A stretch of 64,000 nucleotides of DNA from Takakia lepidozioides (Eukaryota > Streptophyta > Takakiopsida > Takakiales > Takakiaceae), in NCBI GenBank assembly GCA_030704615.1, contig CM060733.1, positions 50,530,001 through 50,594,000 on the forward strand. The letters are read 5' to 3'. A program made the position numbers and the translations under genes. This document shows positions 13,201 to 25,252 of the stretch, piece after piece. Under the pieces are notes generated by a model. That model was not told the DNA's origin. It worked only from the letters and a program-made list of their open reading frames with translations, and made no database searches. Position 1 is the first letter of the stretch. Each line of letters opens with the position of its first letter.

Positions 13201-13294
13201 TCTCCAACAGCTCCACTAAATCCTCAGTCCTGAGCTTGTTGCGCTTGCCTGGTATCACAGGATTTCCCGCAAAAGCATGCCCTGTCCCTCTCAT
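10218..13294 (-). CDS. NUDT19: NADH pyrophosphatase, Nudix hydrolase NUDT19-like
   Basis: Nudix hydrolase with a zinc ribbon; the family splits NADH/NADPH or NAD-capped RNA 5' ends, and the Arabidopsis member is plastid-targeted. Exons on the minus strand: 13294-12740, 12512-12372, 12103-11999, 11074-10975, 10723-10631, then one or two exons down to a stop at 10218 whose borders I could not fix. Exon 1 carries HAFAGNPV and ends DLSISGH. Exon 2 has the zinc ribbon CGRC...CSNVKC. Exon 3 has PRMWSCLAGFSE. Exon 4 completes a Nudix box (GFSEPGE...RRETREEVGIE). Exon 5 holds SSMPCQLMIGFFAFAKTFD, and the last exon AYAIAHHLIADWVNQ. The only in-frame ATG before the conserved part is at 13294. A GTG-started extension upstream runs through a microsatellite and is not believed. 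Confidence 0.88.
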
Positions 13295-13384
13295 CCTCTG
13301 CACCACGAATTTTTCTACAACACAAATCCAAAGCACAACCAGCGATCGAACACCCAGCGACCCGATCCAAACGAGCGAGCAAGC

Positions 13385-13411
13385 GAGAGAGAGAGAGAGA
13401 GAGAGAGAGAG
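13385..13411. repeat. (GA)n microsatellite in the NUDT19 leader
   Basis: About 13 GA units, read as CT on the NUDT19 coding strand. They lie about 90 bases upstream of its ATG, in the probable 5' UTR. CT-rich leaders are common in plant promoters, so a regulatory effect is possible but not shown. Confidence 0.9.
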
Positions 13412-15329
13412 GACCACCACGTCCCCGTTGAGGTCCCCGTCTTCAGCACTTCGAGGTCTCAATCCACATCCCACTTCCGGAGAATACGAATATCATCCAT
13501 CCCTACTCACAGCTACATCCATTTGATGTTTGAAGTTTAAACGTTTAAACGATCAACTTTCCTCTTCCTCTCCTTCTTCTTCTTCTTGTTCAGCAGCTCA
13601 ACAAACTAAAGCACACAGCGATGGCAGTGATGGCCTGCTCTGATTTCTTCACAATCAAAAGCATTCTAGCAATCAAGCTCACCTTGCATCACATTCCATA
13701 CCCACCAGCCTACCACCACGCTAGAAATGGAGGGCACGCACTACACAAAACTCTCCTGCGACACCACAATTATATGTCATATACCTTTAGTGATGAAGCT
13801 GATCTTTGAGCCAGGTCAATAAGAAACTCGTGCTCACCAAGTTGATAAGAAAAGAGAGAAGTGAGAAAGAAGATGAAAGAATCTGCTAGTGACCGGTTAG
13901 AGCAGTTCGGTCGGTGACACCAACAAAGCAGTTTTCTTTGCTGTGATATTTGAACTGTTTTGCTTTCGACTGGATTGAATGAGCTAGATATTCGAGCTGA
14001 AATACGCATCACATGTCCTACAATTGACAATCAATGTGGCATGAACCCTAAACAAGTCTTTTTGTTGTATAAACAACGGAAAAGAATCCAGTGGTTTAAG
14101 TCTGAATCGTATAATGATCTGCTGAGACAGCAAACAAGTTACATTCGACTCGATTTGGCTCAAGTCCAAGTCATTCCCTCATTTTCATACCACACCCAGA
14201 CATTGCCTGAGAATCAGGGGAAGACGAAGCAGTTCATTAGTCTGATGAGTTACATTGAGACATGCAAAAGAGAGAAAGATACCGCCACAGGCAGAGATAA
14301 GGAATGAAGGCCGTAGATCTCAAATGGGGTGGAGGGATTGGCGCGGTTAAACACCCTGAAGAAAAGTTGTTCACCAGACTCCGGAAAAACAGCAATCATT
14401 CAAGAAACAAAAGGGTAGATTGCCTAGCCATCCTAAAGTACCGATGGAGAAGGAATGATGGACAATGTAGACCCTGAAAGACGGTAGCTCACCAAACTGG
14501 AAAAACCCAGCAAAAGAGACAACATAATATACCAGAGCCAGAGAAGGATAACACAGAATACGAATTGGAGATGTTTTCTACTGATATGCATGCTCTTCTT
14601 ATGAAGAGCACGAGAAAACGAAAGGGCACAGAAATAAGGAGCGCCATGTGCGCTCACAGGAAACTTTCTATGGCGTTCATCTCCTCGAGTACCATCCAAC
14701 TTTCTTAAAATACGCATTCCAAGTCCTGAGCGGGCAATCACAAGAGAAGAACAGCAAAGTTCATCCATCGAGTCGGCTCTCTCGCTCGCTAAACCCTAAC
14801 TTAAACCTCGTCCTTGTACTTGCCTAAATCCTAACTTATCAGTCTCCTATCAGATCCTTGTCCTCTTTTACGGGGTCCCGCTCGGTTGGGGGGGGGTGCG
14901 GTGCGGACAAGAAGCAAGGGAGTCAAGCAAGGGGGTTGCAGAGAACCAGTCATGGTGTGATCACCGTCTCGTCTCTTTTGTTGCCTCACGTTTCGAGAGT
15001 GTGGAAAGCTTAGCACTGATGCGTAGAAAAACGCACATACGATGTTGTGGTTGTAATGTCTGTCCAGACTGAGGGCATGTGTTTCATTCAGCAATTTCTG
15101 TTTTGAAGCTAAAGTCGTGTATGTCGGCATACTCAGAAGATTGGCACCTCCATCAACCTTGGTTGAAAATTCGGTTCCTGCATGCACCATGATCTGCGAG
15201 TCCCTTTTGGAAGTAGTTGGCCAAGTCTCTGGTCGTTTGGAGGAGTGAAGAGCCTGATTGTTGGATTTGAGTTAGGGTTAGTTCTTCTGGCTTGAAAGTC
15301 AGGGTTTCTGAAACAAGGGGGTATGGGGG
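13412..15329. promoter_or_regulatory. Divergent intergenic region between NUDT19 and the SLX9-like gene, with telo-box motifs
   Basis: No supported gene. The motif AAACCCTAA occurs at 14791-14799, and its reverse complement within GAGTTAGGGTTAG at about 15269-15281. Telo-boxes of this type are known in plant promoters of ribosome-biogenesis and translation genes. That fits the SLX9-like gene starting here, though its first exon and transcription start are not resolved. Confidence 0.4.
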
Positions 15330-17073
15330 AGGGCAGGTGAAGAAGAAGACAGCACGCCAGAAGGTGCGGGACAAGGGCTCCAAGGAGGCATCTGCAACAT
15401 CTGTCAAGGTAATGTTGATTGCCTTGCCTGAGGGATCACTGACTTTGTGTGAGAAGTTGGTTATTAAGACTGGACTGTATCTTTTCTGGGTTACGGCGTG
15501 TCTTCCCTCTTGCCGTGTGCGCCACTAAAGTGTTAAGGGCACACAATTCAGGAGGTGTTTTGGGGTGGTCGTCTGTAACTGAGCTGTGAAGTTGGTGGAT
15601 ATTCAGGGAGATGAAGAACGGAGGGAGCCAGATTCAACCAGGTTAGTAATATCGCTCAAACCATCCCTTTTTCTTTGACTTTGGAGCCCAGTTAATCCCT
15701 TTCCCTGCCACACTAATCCAATCATGTTGGATTTCTGATGAGCATATTGTTTGTTGGCTAACTGATCTCCAACTTTTTGTATGCTTCTGAAGGACAGGCA
15801 TCATTGATGATGGAACCATGTCATCTAGAATCTTGAGTTTGTTGCTGTGTATAGCATTTCATAATGAACCCATTGGTCTTATTTTGAAGTTCAGATTTTT
15901 GGTGGAGTACAAGGCATTGACATGTCTAGTCGCCTGGCAGTGAATGGGGTGGTGAAGCTGACCAGGGGTTGAAACCTGAGGATCACACGAGAATTAAGAG
16001 AAAGATGGCGAAGCAGCTCCGTTTCCTCTCGAGTGCGGTTTTAGCTTTTACCTGAGCCCTAGTTGCTGGATACTGGAAATTCTGACTTAGGTTAACCAGT
16101 GAAGGCTGAAAACGGATTTGTAATCAGGATGTCGATGACCAGACTCCCTTTTCCCTGCCACCTGGATTGTTCCTGCAGGCAAAGTTATGATGTGTGCTTG
16201 GGTCATTTTGCTAGTTCATTAGGCCAAAGAGTCTCTTTGCTTGTCCCTGGCTGAATTTTGTGTGCTTTCTCAAGGAAGGAAGAGGAATTTTTTTCAGTTA
16301 CTTTTGGGTTACCTGTAGGCTAGTCAAACTTTTCTGCTCCTGTGTAACTTGAAGCTTGCTATTGTGCAGAGTTGCAAGAAACCCAGCGCATCCTGTCGGC
16401 CACCAAGACCATATCAAAGGTAGGATCAACACACAGACTGTTGAAAGTGCAGAGTAGAGACTTTCCTCTTATTCAAGATCAAACAGTCATAACAATTCTT
16501 CCTTTTTGAACTTTGCAGAAGAGAAAAGGTCGAAGCCGGGTGGGGAAAACACTGAATGATCTATCATCGCTAGCAGAATTTCTACCCTCTATTGGCACAC
16601 AGGCACCAGCTGCAGATGCCAGGCGGGAGGTTAAGATACTGCGAAGCAAAGCCCGACAAAAGATTGTGTATGCTCCACTTACCCATGTCTCCAGCAAATT
16701 CCTAATGCAGTAAATTAATATCGATCATTTAAATCTTAACAGATTGCTGAGCACAGTTGATGATTTTGCTAGTCTTCTGTTTACAAGTGTTGTTCTCTGC
16801 AACCAGAATATTCATCATGATCCTTTTATTCACCTCCACTTTGGGGCTTTTGGCAGGGTGCAAGAGACAAAGCAGTTGGCCGCAGTACTGGGACACCCCC
16901 TATTCCAATCCAACCCCTTCTCTGCTATCCAGCAGCATCTCACTAAAACTCTCCCTCCACCAGCTCCGCCAGTGAAGTCAAAATTGTCAGATCACAGGAT
17001 TGATAAGAAAGATAAAAAGAAACAGAAACAGAGAAGGAAACAGAAAAATGATGCAGAGCGCATGCAAACCTGA
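15330..17073 (+). CDS. SLX9-like ribosome biogenesis protein (start unresolved)
   Basis: Exon pieces: up to 15408 (VKKKTARQKVRDKGSKEA), possibly 15607-15641, 16370-16419 (ELQETQRILSATKTISK), 16519-16667 and 16857-17073 with the stop. The junction 16667/16857 keeps frame and gives RQKIVVQETKQLAAVLGHP, followed by FQSNPFSAIQQHL and a Lys/Arg-rich tail. The upstream exon ends in TLNDLSSLAEFLPSIG. This pattern (DLSSLxEFLP, then a basic linker, then VLxHPxFQxNPxxAIxxHL) matches plant SLX9-like proteins, which act in nucleolar processing and export of pre-40S particles. No ATG is in frame in the first visible exon, so at least one 5' exon is missing. The 15607-15641 exon does not join in phase to 16370 and may be wrong. 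Confidence 0.7.
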
Positions 17074-17805
17074 TGACACAATACTGTCAATCATAAAGTG
17101 CATGTATACGAGGTATCTCCCAGGAGATGTATGAAATGTTAATGTCCTGAGTGTGGTGTATTGTGGGTATCTTTATGTACACTGTTGGACGGACAATCAT
17201 TATTAAATCATTCACCTATCTTTTGAGTGGCTTGGACAGGACAGTTGGGGTGATGATTTTCTGCAGCTGGACAGTCCACCTTCCAGTGAATAGCTGTATG
17301 AGGGTATTGTAGCTATCAAATGCCCACTCATAACAGGTTAAGCAAGCCCAAACAGATCAACGATACATGTTGAGCTTTCCTTGCCTTCCATGTCTTTTCT
17401 CACTGTATGTCCTCACAGGAAAACTCTTTGTTCAGAGCCCAAACAGTAGAGCCTAACAATATGAGCTGTATGTTCCCAACCAATGTTTCCAGTACAACAG
17501 ATCAGTGGGCTACTAAAAACTTTGCATTCCTGATGGTATCTCATTACTCAGTGGAATCCCTGACTCAGGAGTGATAAACTTGCTAGATTCTGTACCTATG
17601 GTTCCCGACTAGTTTAATCCAATAGCATTTCAACAACAGCCAATAAATTGTATACCCCATTTTTTCTCAGAACAGTGGGAAAATTGGTCTGCTTCATCCA
17701 CTTCCAACTACTGAAGAGAAGGATTGTTCTATCCACATATCATTGAAGCATAACCTCCTCTCAAGCTGGGCTAAGGATACCCCTAGGACACCTTACACAG
17801 TTTGA

Positions 17806-19400
17806 CTAAGAAGAGAGCTCCATTGTAATTCCCCTTGGCATCTTCCCCATCATCATTTGCTTCACAGGACACTTAGCTGCACATGCCACATCTCTGGAAG
17901 TCGGCGTCATTGCTGTTATCTAAAGGATTGATACAGTAGTCTCTGTGTGTTTGTCTTGCTAATTCTTTTTTATCTAGGTCAACAGCTCATTGCAAGAAAT
18001 TGGAGACTAGTGACATTCAACTACACATTCATGAGTTTCTTGAATCTGTCGTCTGACATTCAACTATACATTGCACTCCTCTGACAATCTCACCACACTT
18101 GTGAAACTGAAACTTAAAACCTGAAAAATGTCAGCAGAGTCCGTGGTACAATATTAAGTACCTGAGATTTCCAGCAATCTCTCCTTTTGCTCAATGGTCA
18201 AATCTCCTTCTAATTGCAGCGTCATTTGGAGACCATCAGGAGTTGTACCAGCTACACAAACAGTACAAATTTGATTCCACGGTGCTTATAAATTCTGACT
18301 AGGAAACTGTGATGCGGAGACCCTCTACATACAAATACATGCTTAGCCTGGTCCTTCTACATAAAATTCTCAGCGCTTCTAGCATGATTTTCTGCTACAG
18401 CACAGAAGTCCTGGAGAAAGTGTGGAACGTCAATATCGGCTTTTCTGACATGAATGTCAATTATTTTGAGATGGTTGCTAATCCTCAAAGGGGTGGAGGT
18501 GAGAGAGAGAGAGAGAGAAAGCAAGAGAGCCAGAAAGAGGAAAACTTACACCCAACGCCAAGCTCCTGGACCTCCACTCGAATGTGATGCAGTGGCCACT
18601 TCTTTCTGTCTGCATACTGCCCAAGGAATTTCCCAACAATAACAACTGAGAGAAGCCAAGAAGTCTTCACTTATGATCGCCCATGACCTGCTCGCCTTCT
18701 GGGACAAAAGCAGGTAAGATCTATATCTTGGTAGTCCATGAGGATGAATGAGAGGAGGGTTCTACCCCTGAAAATAACAAAACCAACTCTGCACCAAATT
18801 CTGAAGAAGACGATAAAAGAATGGAGCACATACCAACCGTACTGTCATTGAAGTGCACATAGCAAGCCCAGCAAAAGCATAGTCCTTTGGTCTTGATAAA
18901 CCAGTCCCCAAGCCATGGAAACACTATTAGTATTCTGAACCTGACCTTATAGCCCTGATGACTTGCATTCTTCTACTGTTGGGGCGTCTAACTTGCAAAG
19001 AGCTTTGGGCATTTTAAACAGCAATATTGGTCTTGATATCTGTTGTAGAGTTGTTTTGTGTGCACATGCAGCAGACAAGGAATTGAGGTCTGATCTCGCT
19101 ATTTGCTAATTTCTTCCTGATTTCAACCTGTTGACAGCAGTAACCAGTTGAACAAACTAAATCTCCCCAATGCCCTTAGAAGAGAGGGAGAGAGAGAGAG
19201 AGAGAGAACGAGAGAGAGAAACTCTATAACTTCTACAACATCGTGGTAACGGTGGGCGTGTGTGGGTGAGAAGTGTCATACTCAGGTGCGGTGCCGCCAG
19301 CGCCCCATGCAGCGCCGAGGTCGCCCCTGAAGGAATGAGAACCAGAAGTGATGACATGTTGGTAGCGCTCCCCGCTCTGCCAGGCACGCACAGTAGGGGA
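17806..19400 (-). CDS. OsmC-family protein (5' end unresolved)
   Basis: OsmC/Ohr proteins are thiol peroxidases or related redox proteins. Minus-strand exons: about 19400-19282 (SGERYQHVITSGSHSFRGDL, ending GGTAPE), 18891-18834 (PKDYAFAGLAMCTSMTVRL), 18616-18552 (YADRKKWPLHHIRVEVQELG), 18251-18162 (TPDGLQMTLQLEGDLTIEQK) and 17876-17806 (AKCPVKQMMMGKMPRGI, stop). The junctions 19282/18891, 18834/18616 and 18162/17876 are in phase; the one between 18552 and 18251 is not settled. Both family cysteines are present, in MCTSMT and KCPV, and YADRKKWPL is typical. The N-terminus, perhaps with a targeting peptide, lies upstream, possibly among reading frames at 19600-20140. Confidence 0.72.
19182..19220. 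repeat. Interrupted (GA)n microsatellite
   Basis: A GA-rich run with single-base interruptions in an intron of the OsmC-like gene. Confidence 0.85.
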
Positions 19401-20428
19401 CCCCTTCACTCATGAATCATACACTGCCACCCCCCAGGCGATCCGTCCCCAGCATCATCTATGTGCAGCTTGTGGATCGCAGGAAGACCTCAATTTCACC
19501 ATGTAGAAATGATTCCATATCATATCATATGTCTTTCCTATGCCAGCTACTCTTCAATGTTGAACACCTGAATGTGCTGCAGAAGGACTAATCGTGATCT
19601 AAATAGTGCTCATATGATAATGATCTGTAGGCAAGTTCAAGCCTGCGAGCGATGCACTCTCTGCCTGGCCAAATTTGTGACAAAACCACAAACCAGAGAC
19701 ACCTCTGACTGCCCCCTGAAAATCATCAACTCCAGCAACCGAGCTATGATCAATTGTAGTTCTAAAGCCGCCCTGATTCTCAATTGGCAATTCCATCTGA
19801 AAACCACGCGAAATTCATGAATACTGCAGTCGTATCCATCCATTTCAAGTAAACCAACTCTCATAAGAAAAAACCAGCTTCTGAGCTAAACCAATCAAGT
19901 TCCACGGCACCATACCGGATCTTCAGATGCCACCACAGTGTGCAGAGAGCAGGAGCAAGGACTTGGCAGAAAGGGTAGAATTGAGCGGCCGTGATGAAGG
20001 CGTGCCCTTCCAGACAGGATGGGGCAGCGCAAGCCCGCCTGGCGTACGAGCGTTATAGACGTCATCACTTGCTCCGCTCACAACAGAACCCACATTCAGA
20101 AAGAAGAAGGCTGAATATTGCAACGAAGTACTTAGCATCTCGACTCACCTCACGTCGTCTCCTGAGAAGGTCTTATCCGTCAATTTCTTCACGATCGTTG
20201 GGTAGTATCTGTCTGCCTGCAGAAGATGGATGGTACAAAAACATAGCAGTAAGGAGACGATGAAAACAGTGTCTAATAACCCGAACAAGAGGGGACAATC
20301 TTCACGGAATCCGGTGAACGCGTCAAAGGATCAGGGAGAAGGAGCTGCAAGGAATCACAATGCTTTTTGTGAAGTCGGTCTTTGAGCTGTGGACGAGGAA
20401 GATAAGAATCGGGTAGGCCATACTTACC

Positions 20429-20459
20429 CTCTCTCTCTCTCTCTCTCTCCCTCTCTCTT
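20429..20459. repeat. (CT)n microsatellite
   Basis: A CT run with one interruption in the intergenic region upstream of the 20949 gene. It generates a Glu-Arg run on the minus strand that is not a protein. Confidence 0.85.
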
Positions 20460-20948
20460 CTTCACAACAACGTACATAGATGTTGGGACCAGCTAGAAGA
20501 AAACTTACCGATGACTGGCGCCTGTCACCCCATTGCGAGGGGGTTGCAACACCTGCGGTGTCAATGGTTACAAGCCTAGGGCATCTGTGGATGGCAACGC
20601 TTTGTGTTTCTGAGTACACATTCTAGCACGTTGAGGCTGACAGCAAGTGTTCTTTTCGAGCCATTTTGGAGACTCGAGGAAAGCTAAGGCTATTGAAGGT
20701 GATCTGTCATTGTCGAGCTTGTAGTTTTGCAAACTATCTGCCACCTCGTTTCAGTTTACTTTCTCCAGACACAACCCCTCCATCTTTCCACTCTCGCTGG
20801 TTCTAATGCTGCCTTTGCGAAAACTTCCACCTACTTCAAATCCTAGTAATCTTGTACGCATCCTCTCGGAGTAGTGGTTGCAACTGAATCGTGTCTCTCT
20901 CTTGTCAGACAGCGAGCATCGTAGCAACACACACAGACACAACACATC

Positions 20949-22220
20949 ATGCTCAAGTTTGGGCGTTTGGTGAGAGACGTGGTGCAAGTATTGCGAGGCC
21001 TCCCACCTGACCAGGTGGTGCGCCAGCGCACACTAGCTATTCAGGAACAGCTCAGACGGGTATGAAATCACCTCTTGCCCTCCTCCCCTCTTTCATTCCT
21101 TTGCTGTTTCAGACTAAAGCTCCCCAAATGCTAATAAGAAGCCTGTGGGCATGAAGGGATCTTTGTACCTAGAAGCTTTGCTTTGAGATTTATCTTCCGA
21201 TTCGCCCCATCCTTACCTTCTGCATGAGAATACATATGACATAGTGAATCAACGCCTTCTCTTTGTTGAGGTCTACAACCATCATGGGCCAGGCCAACAA
21301 AAGTGGATCAAAGAATCAGAAACTGAGGATTGACGTCGTGGCCTACCACAGCCTGTGCAAATCTGCTGCAACAGTGGCCTGTCTTCCGGGTTCCAAGACT
21401 TCTGAGATAGTTGTGTTTCTCTCCATTATGTTGAATGTCTTCTAGTTGTTGGAATGTGCCTGTTCAATTGGCTGCCACCTTGATGATCAGTCCGAGAGGG
21501 AGAATAGACCATAATGTGCAATGGGATGAAGCTCCGGGAGCACAGGTTAGCTCAGGAGAAGGAGCTTGAAGCAGCAGCCTTGAAGGACATGCACATGGTG
21601 GTTGGGGAGATGAAGCAGCTTCTCAACAACCTGAATGCAGCGGCATGTAGCTTAACCTATACACTTCCTGGAGAGATGTGTCTTTCTTCTAAAGGAGAAT
21701 CTGTCCTTGCTTCAACTAATAAGAGAAGGGTAGTTATTGATTCCTTCATTATAATCTTCTACCGGTCTTGCAGCTATAACCCCTGCACCCAACTCAGCAC
21801 CTTTGAAGAGGGGAGGCAGAGGAGTGAGGAGGACATTGGGACATCAACTCAAGCAGGGGAAGCAAATTCAGTAGTGTGGATGTAATTAGGTGCCTGACTT
21901 GTCGAAGATAGGTAGTGCCTCATGGAATTGTTGATACTTTCCAGGAGGCGGCTGTTGTGGAATATGTCAACCAAATCGGCGACGAAGCCCAAGCTAAGTT
22001 GGAGGCTCAACTGGAGACAGAGGCAGAAACCATCTTGACAGTGGTATTGAAAAGCCAGCAAACTGTGCTGGAGCTACGAGGAACTGCTAGTGTCGCTGCC
22101 ATTGCTGCTGCATCTCCTTCCCAGGAGGCTCTTCTGGAGTCCGTGTTGGACTCAAATACTTCTGATGTTGCGACGACCACCATCAGCTCTCCAGATCAAA
22201 TAGGGAACACTTCAAACTGA
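20949..22220 (+). CDS. Unrecognised small plant protein, several exons
   Basis: I do not recognise the family. The first exon starts at ATG 20949 (MLKFGRLVRDVVQVLRGLPP) and ends before a GTATGA donor at 21059. A later exon around 21530-21640 encodes a helical, acidic segment (LAQEKELEAAALKDMHMVVG), and the last exon, about 21940-22220, encodes EYVNQIGDEAQAKLEAQLET and ends at TGA 22220 after a Ser/Thr-rich tail. The joins between these exons are not fixed. Amphipathic helices and no membrane segment suggest a soluble or mitochondrial-type protein; the basic amphipathic N-terminus could be a presequence. Function unknown. Confidence 0.5.
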
Positions 22221-23311
22221 ATTGTCTGTTTTCCCTTCCTGCGTGGAAAGGATTCAGATTCGGATTCGGGAACAAAGCAGAGCCATTTGTGGTGATTTAA
22301 AGGGCCCGTTCATATGAGATTCAAGGAGACAGCTAGAAAGAGAGGGGTACTACAGTCTGCAAACAAAACCATTAGCCATCAAAATGAAAAGCACTCAGTG
22401 GGCTTTCAACTTTCATTCGCAGGTCAACATGCATCTCTCACCCCCTTTTCGTGAAGGAAGGGCATTTCTACAGATCAGACTTTAAGACAAGAATCCTTCA
22501 CGGATGGCCCCCACTGAAGTTGAGAAAAGCCAAAGGGCAAGAAGCCTCAAAGGTAATGGTAGAGCCCAGAAGCCTGGCTGGCATGTTGAACCAGCCAGGC
22601 CACTGACAGTGCCCTCGCAACAAGCAAGGTTCAAGCTACAGCAAACTGTCTTCTCTTTCGATGAGTATCATATGCTCAGGAAGTCACTGTGTAACTGTGT
22701 AAGTCTGCTTATTCAGCTTCAAGCTGCTTAGTGGTGGGAAATCATGGGACAGGAAAGTTTGATTGGCATGGTATGTATGCATGCAGTCGGAATGGGCCTT
22801 TGACCAATCAGTCATGGTGGGGGGGAGCTGGTTGCATGAAGTGAGTTGCTACCAGTTGAATGCCGGTGAGCTCGAGCTCCAAAATGAGCACAGTTTGGTA
22901 TGAAGGCACAGCTCTCCATCTCCATCTGTCAAACCTTTGTATACCTGTGGCTTGTTGATCGCAGTGCTAAGTCTCAGGCTCGCATAGAGTACATCGAGGG
23001 GCTTGGCCCGCCGTTCATGCAGGCCCATCTCTGACCACACCTGATTTAGTAAACCTCCTCTTCCTTTCCTTCAGTCTGAGACTCAGCTTTTGTCTCTCTC
23101 ACCCAAGCATTGCCATCCCAACCTGACATTGAGCAATCTGAAAGGCCTTGGTCTGTCCAGCTCTTGTGACAGTTTTGAAGGAATTTGTATCCAGCATGCT
23201 CACAGTCACCGTACCAGAAACCACCTTCAAAGTTGCCCGTCTACCTCAATCAATAATAAGCTTGCTACCTTCACAATGGAAATGACACTTTCCTTCATGC
23301 ATGCTGCATAT
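22221..23311. other. Intergenic between convergent genes
   Basis: Probable 3' UTRs of the 20949 gene and the PPR gene. No recognisable coding or RNA feature seen. Confidence 0.5.
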
Positions 23312-25252
23312 TCACCAATAGTCCCCACAGGAACAAAATCCATCTTGGAAATGGTGAAAACGGTTGGCGTCACGGACAACAACTGTCCGGCCAACAATCT
23401 TTGAGATGAACTTGGTGGCGGCGTGGCAGTCACCACACACGCGAAGGTTCTTGATGACACGGATAGCCGTCCCAGGGGGCGTGCTGATAAGCCCAAACGC
23501 AATGGCTAGCCTCTCACTGTGGTAGCAAAGAGAAAGCTTCTTCTGTTCCTCCTCCAAATCACTCAATACAAAGCGTGTGTCAGGCACATATCCGGCCTCT
23601 TCCATCAGGCCAAATAATCTGTTCAGTTCAGCATGGATTTCCTTGATTTGTGGATGTATATTATCTTCTACCACAAATGCATGCACTGAATTGTTGACCT
23701 CAATGCAGCTCCGCCCTGGTTCCTTCTTGACTCCTCTCTCCTCCATCATCTTTCTTACCTTTGCTTTATCGTCCCACCTACCTGCTGCACCATAGATGTT
23801 TGATAGCAGCACGTAAGCTGCAGGGTGCTGGGGATCCCATTTCACAATCAATTTTGCAGCACGTTCTGCTACGTCTACATTCCCATAAATTCTGCAAGCA
23901 CCCAGCAAGGCCCTCCAAACCTCAGTATCTGGTTTGATTGGCATTTTATTAATCAAGTCCTCTGCCTCATCCAATCTCCCTGCACGGCCTAGAAGATCCA
24001 CCATGCAGCCAAAATGTTCCACTGTAGGTGTAAGGCTGTGATCACGAGTCATGGAAGCGAAGTGGTGGAGGCCTTCATCAACAAGGCCCACATGGCTGCA
24101 TGCAGAGAGAACAGAAACAAAGGTGATTTTGTCTGGCTTCAAGCCTTTATGTTGCATCTGTTTGAAAAGTTGGAGGGCCTCCCTACCACCTCCATGCTGA
24201 GCATATCCTGCAATCATGGCACTCCATGAAATTACATCTCGTTTGACCATTTTGTCAAACACTAGACGTGCATCCATCACACTCCCACATTTGGCATACG
24301 TGTCAACAAGGGTACTCTCCAAATTCATATACGACATAATTCCTGCTTTGATTATGTCAGCATGGACCTGCTTGCTCCTTTCCAGGGCTCCTAGACTGCC
24401 ACATGCATTTAGAATGCCAATGAATGTAACTCTATCAGGCATCACCGACTCCTGTTGCATTTGCTTGTGGATTTCTAGAGCTTCCTCTGCATGCCCATGC
24501 TGGACATAGCCAGCGATCATCGCATTCCATGAGACAACATCTCGTTTAGTCATGTTGTCAAATACTTGTCGTGCATCCTTTACATTGCCGCATTTCCCAT
24601 ACATGTGGACAAGGGAAGTTCCAATAATAACATCTGACTCAATTACAGTTTCAAGGATGTCAGCATGGATACGCTTGCCCATTTCCAATGCTCTTAAGCT
24701 AGCACATGCATTGAGGATGGTGATGTATGTGACCCTGTCGGGCATCACCCCTTCCTGATGCATTTGCTCGTAGATTTTGAAAGCCTCCTCAGCCTGTCCA
24801 TGCTTTGCATATCCTGCCACCATACTAGTCCAAGTGAATATGTCTCGTTGAGGCATTTCCTCAAACACTTTTTGTGCATCCACCATGCTCCCGCATTTGG
24901 CATACATATTGACAAGGCTGTTAAACACAAAACTATTTGGCTTAAATTCACTCCGAATAATCTGCGCATGCACCTGTTTTCCGACTGCTAGTGCTTTTGT
25001 TTTGATGCACTCCTGCAAGAGATAGACATAAGTGATGGAGTCCACCCAAACACCTCTATGGTCCAACATGTGTACAGCCTCTTTCATTCTCCCCTCCTTA
25101 CATAGAGTCCGCACATCCCCAAGAGTGCAACACATAATCTTGTCGATTCCCTCTGTTGGCCCTCTTTCAAAACTGGTGGTCATGTTGGAGGTGCCACCCA
25201 GGCCACCAGTTTGATGTCCAACAAACAATTGACACTGAGTCAACCCTGCCAT
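23312..25252 (-). CDS. PPR protein, PLS class with E and DYW domains
   Basis: Intronless ORF of 646 residues starting at ATG 25252. A run of PPR motifs (for example [20 protein letters not shown] and [16 protein letters not shown]) covers roughly residues 40-400. The E region follows ([18 protein letters not shown]), then a PG box in which the usual Trp is Cys (PGRSCIEV). The DYW domain keeps the deaminase signature HSE and CGDC and ends exactly in CGDYW. Such proteins bind organellar transcripts and carry out C-to-U editing; localisation is not obvious here because the N-terminus lacks a clear transit peptide. The closest relative in the window is the pseudogene at 41831. Confidence 0.95.
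   Translation of the reverse strand: MAGLTQCQLFVGHQTGGLGGTSNMTTSFERGPTEGIDKIMCCTLGDVRTLCKEGRMKEAVHMLDHRGVWVDSITYVYLLQECIKTKALAVGKQVHAQIIRSEFKPNSFVFNSLVNMYAKCGSMVDAQKVFEEMPQRDIFTWTSMVAGYAKHGQAEEAFKIYEQMHQEGVMPDRVTYITILNACASLRALEMGKRIHADILETVIESDVIIGTSLVHMYGKCGNVKDARQVFDNMTKRDVVSWNAMIAGYVQHGHAEEALEIHKQMQQESVMPDRVTFIGILNACGSLGALERSKQVHADIIKAGIMSYMNLESTLVDTYAKCGSVMDARLVFDKMVKRDVISWSAMIAGYAQHGGGREALQLFKQMQHKGLKPDKITFVSVLSACSHVGLVDEGLHHFASMTRDHSLTPTVEHFGCMVDLLGRAGRLDEAEDLINKMPIKPDTEVWRALLGACRIYGNVDVAERAAKLIVKWDPQHPAAYVLLSNIYGAAGRWDDKAKVRKMMEERGVKKEPGRSCIEVNNSVHAFVVEDNIHPQIKEIHAELNRLFGLMEEAGYVPDTRFVLSDLEEEQKKLSLCYHSERLAIAFGLISTPPGTAIRVIKNLRVCGDCHAATKFISKIVGRTVVVRDANRFHHFQDGFCSCGDYW

Noticed and set aside
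13295-13474. N-terminal extension of NUDT19 starting at GTG 13474
   Set aside because: It runs through a CT microsatellite and has no ATG; the family-conserved part starts after ATG 13294.
12646-13540. Plus-strand ORF of 290 residues overlapping NUDT19 exon 1
   Set aside because: It is antisense to a clear NUDT19 exon with in-phase splice sites and shows no family motif.
13960-14307. Plus-strand ORF of 115 residues in the NUDT19/SLX9 intergenic region
   Set aside because: It starts at TTG, has no ATG near its beginning and no motif.
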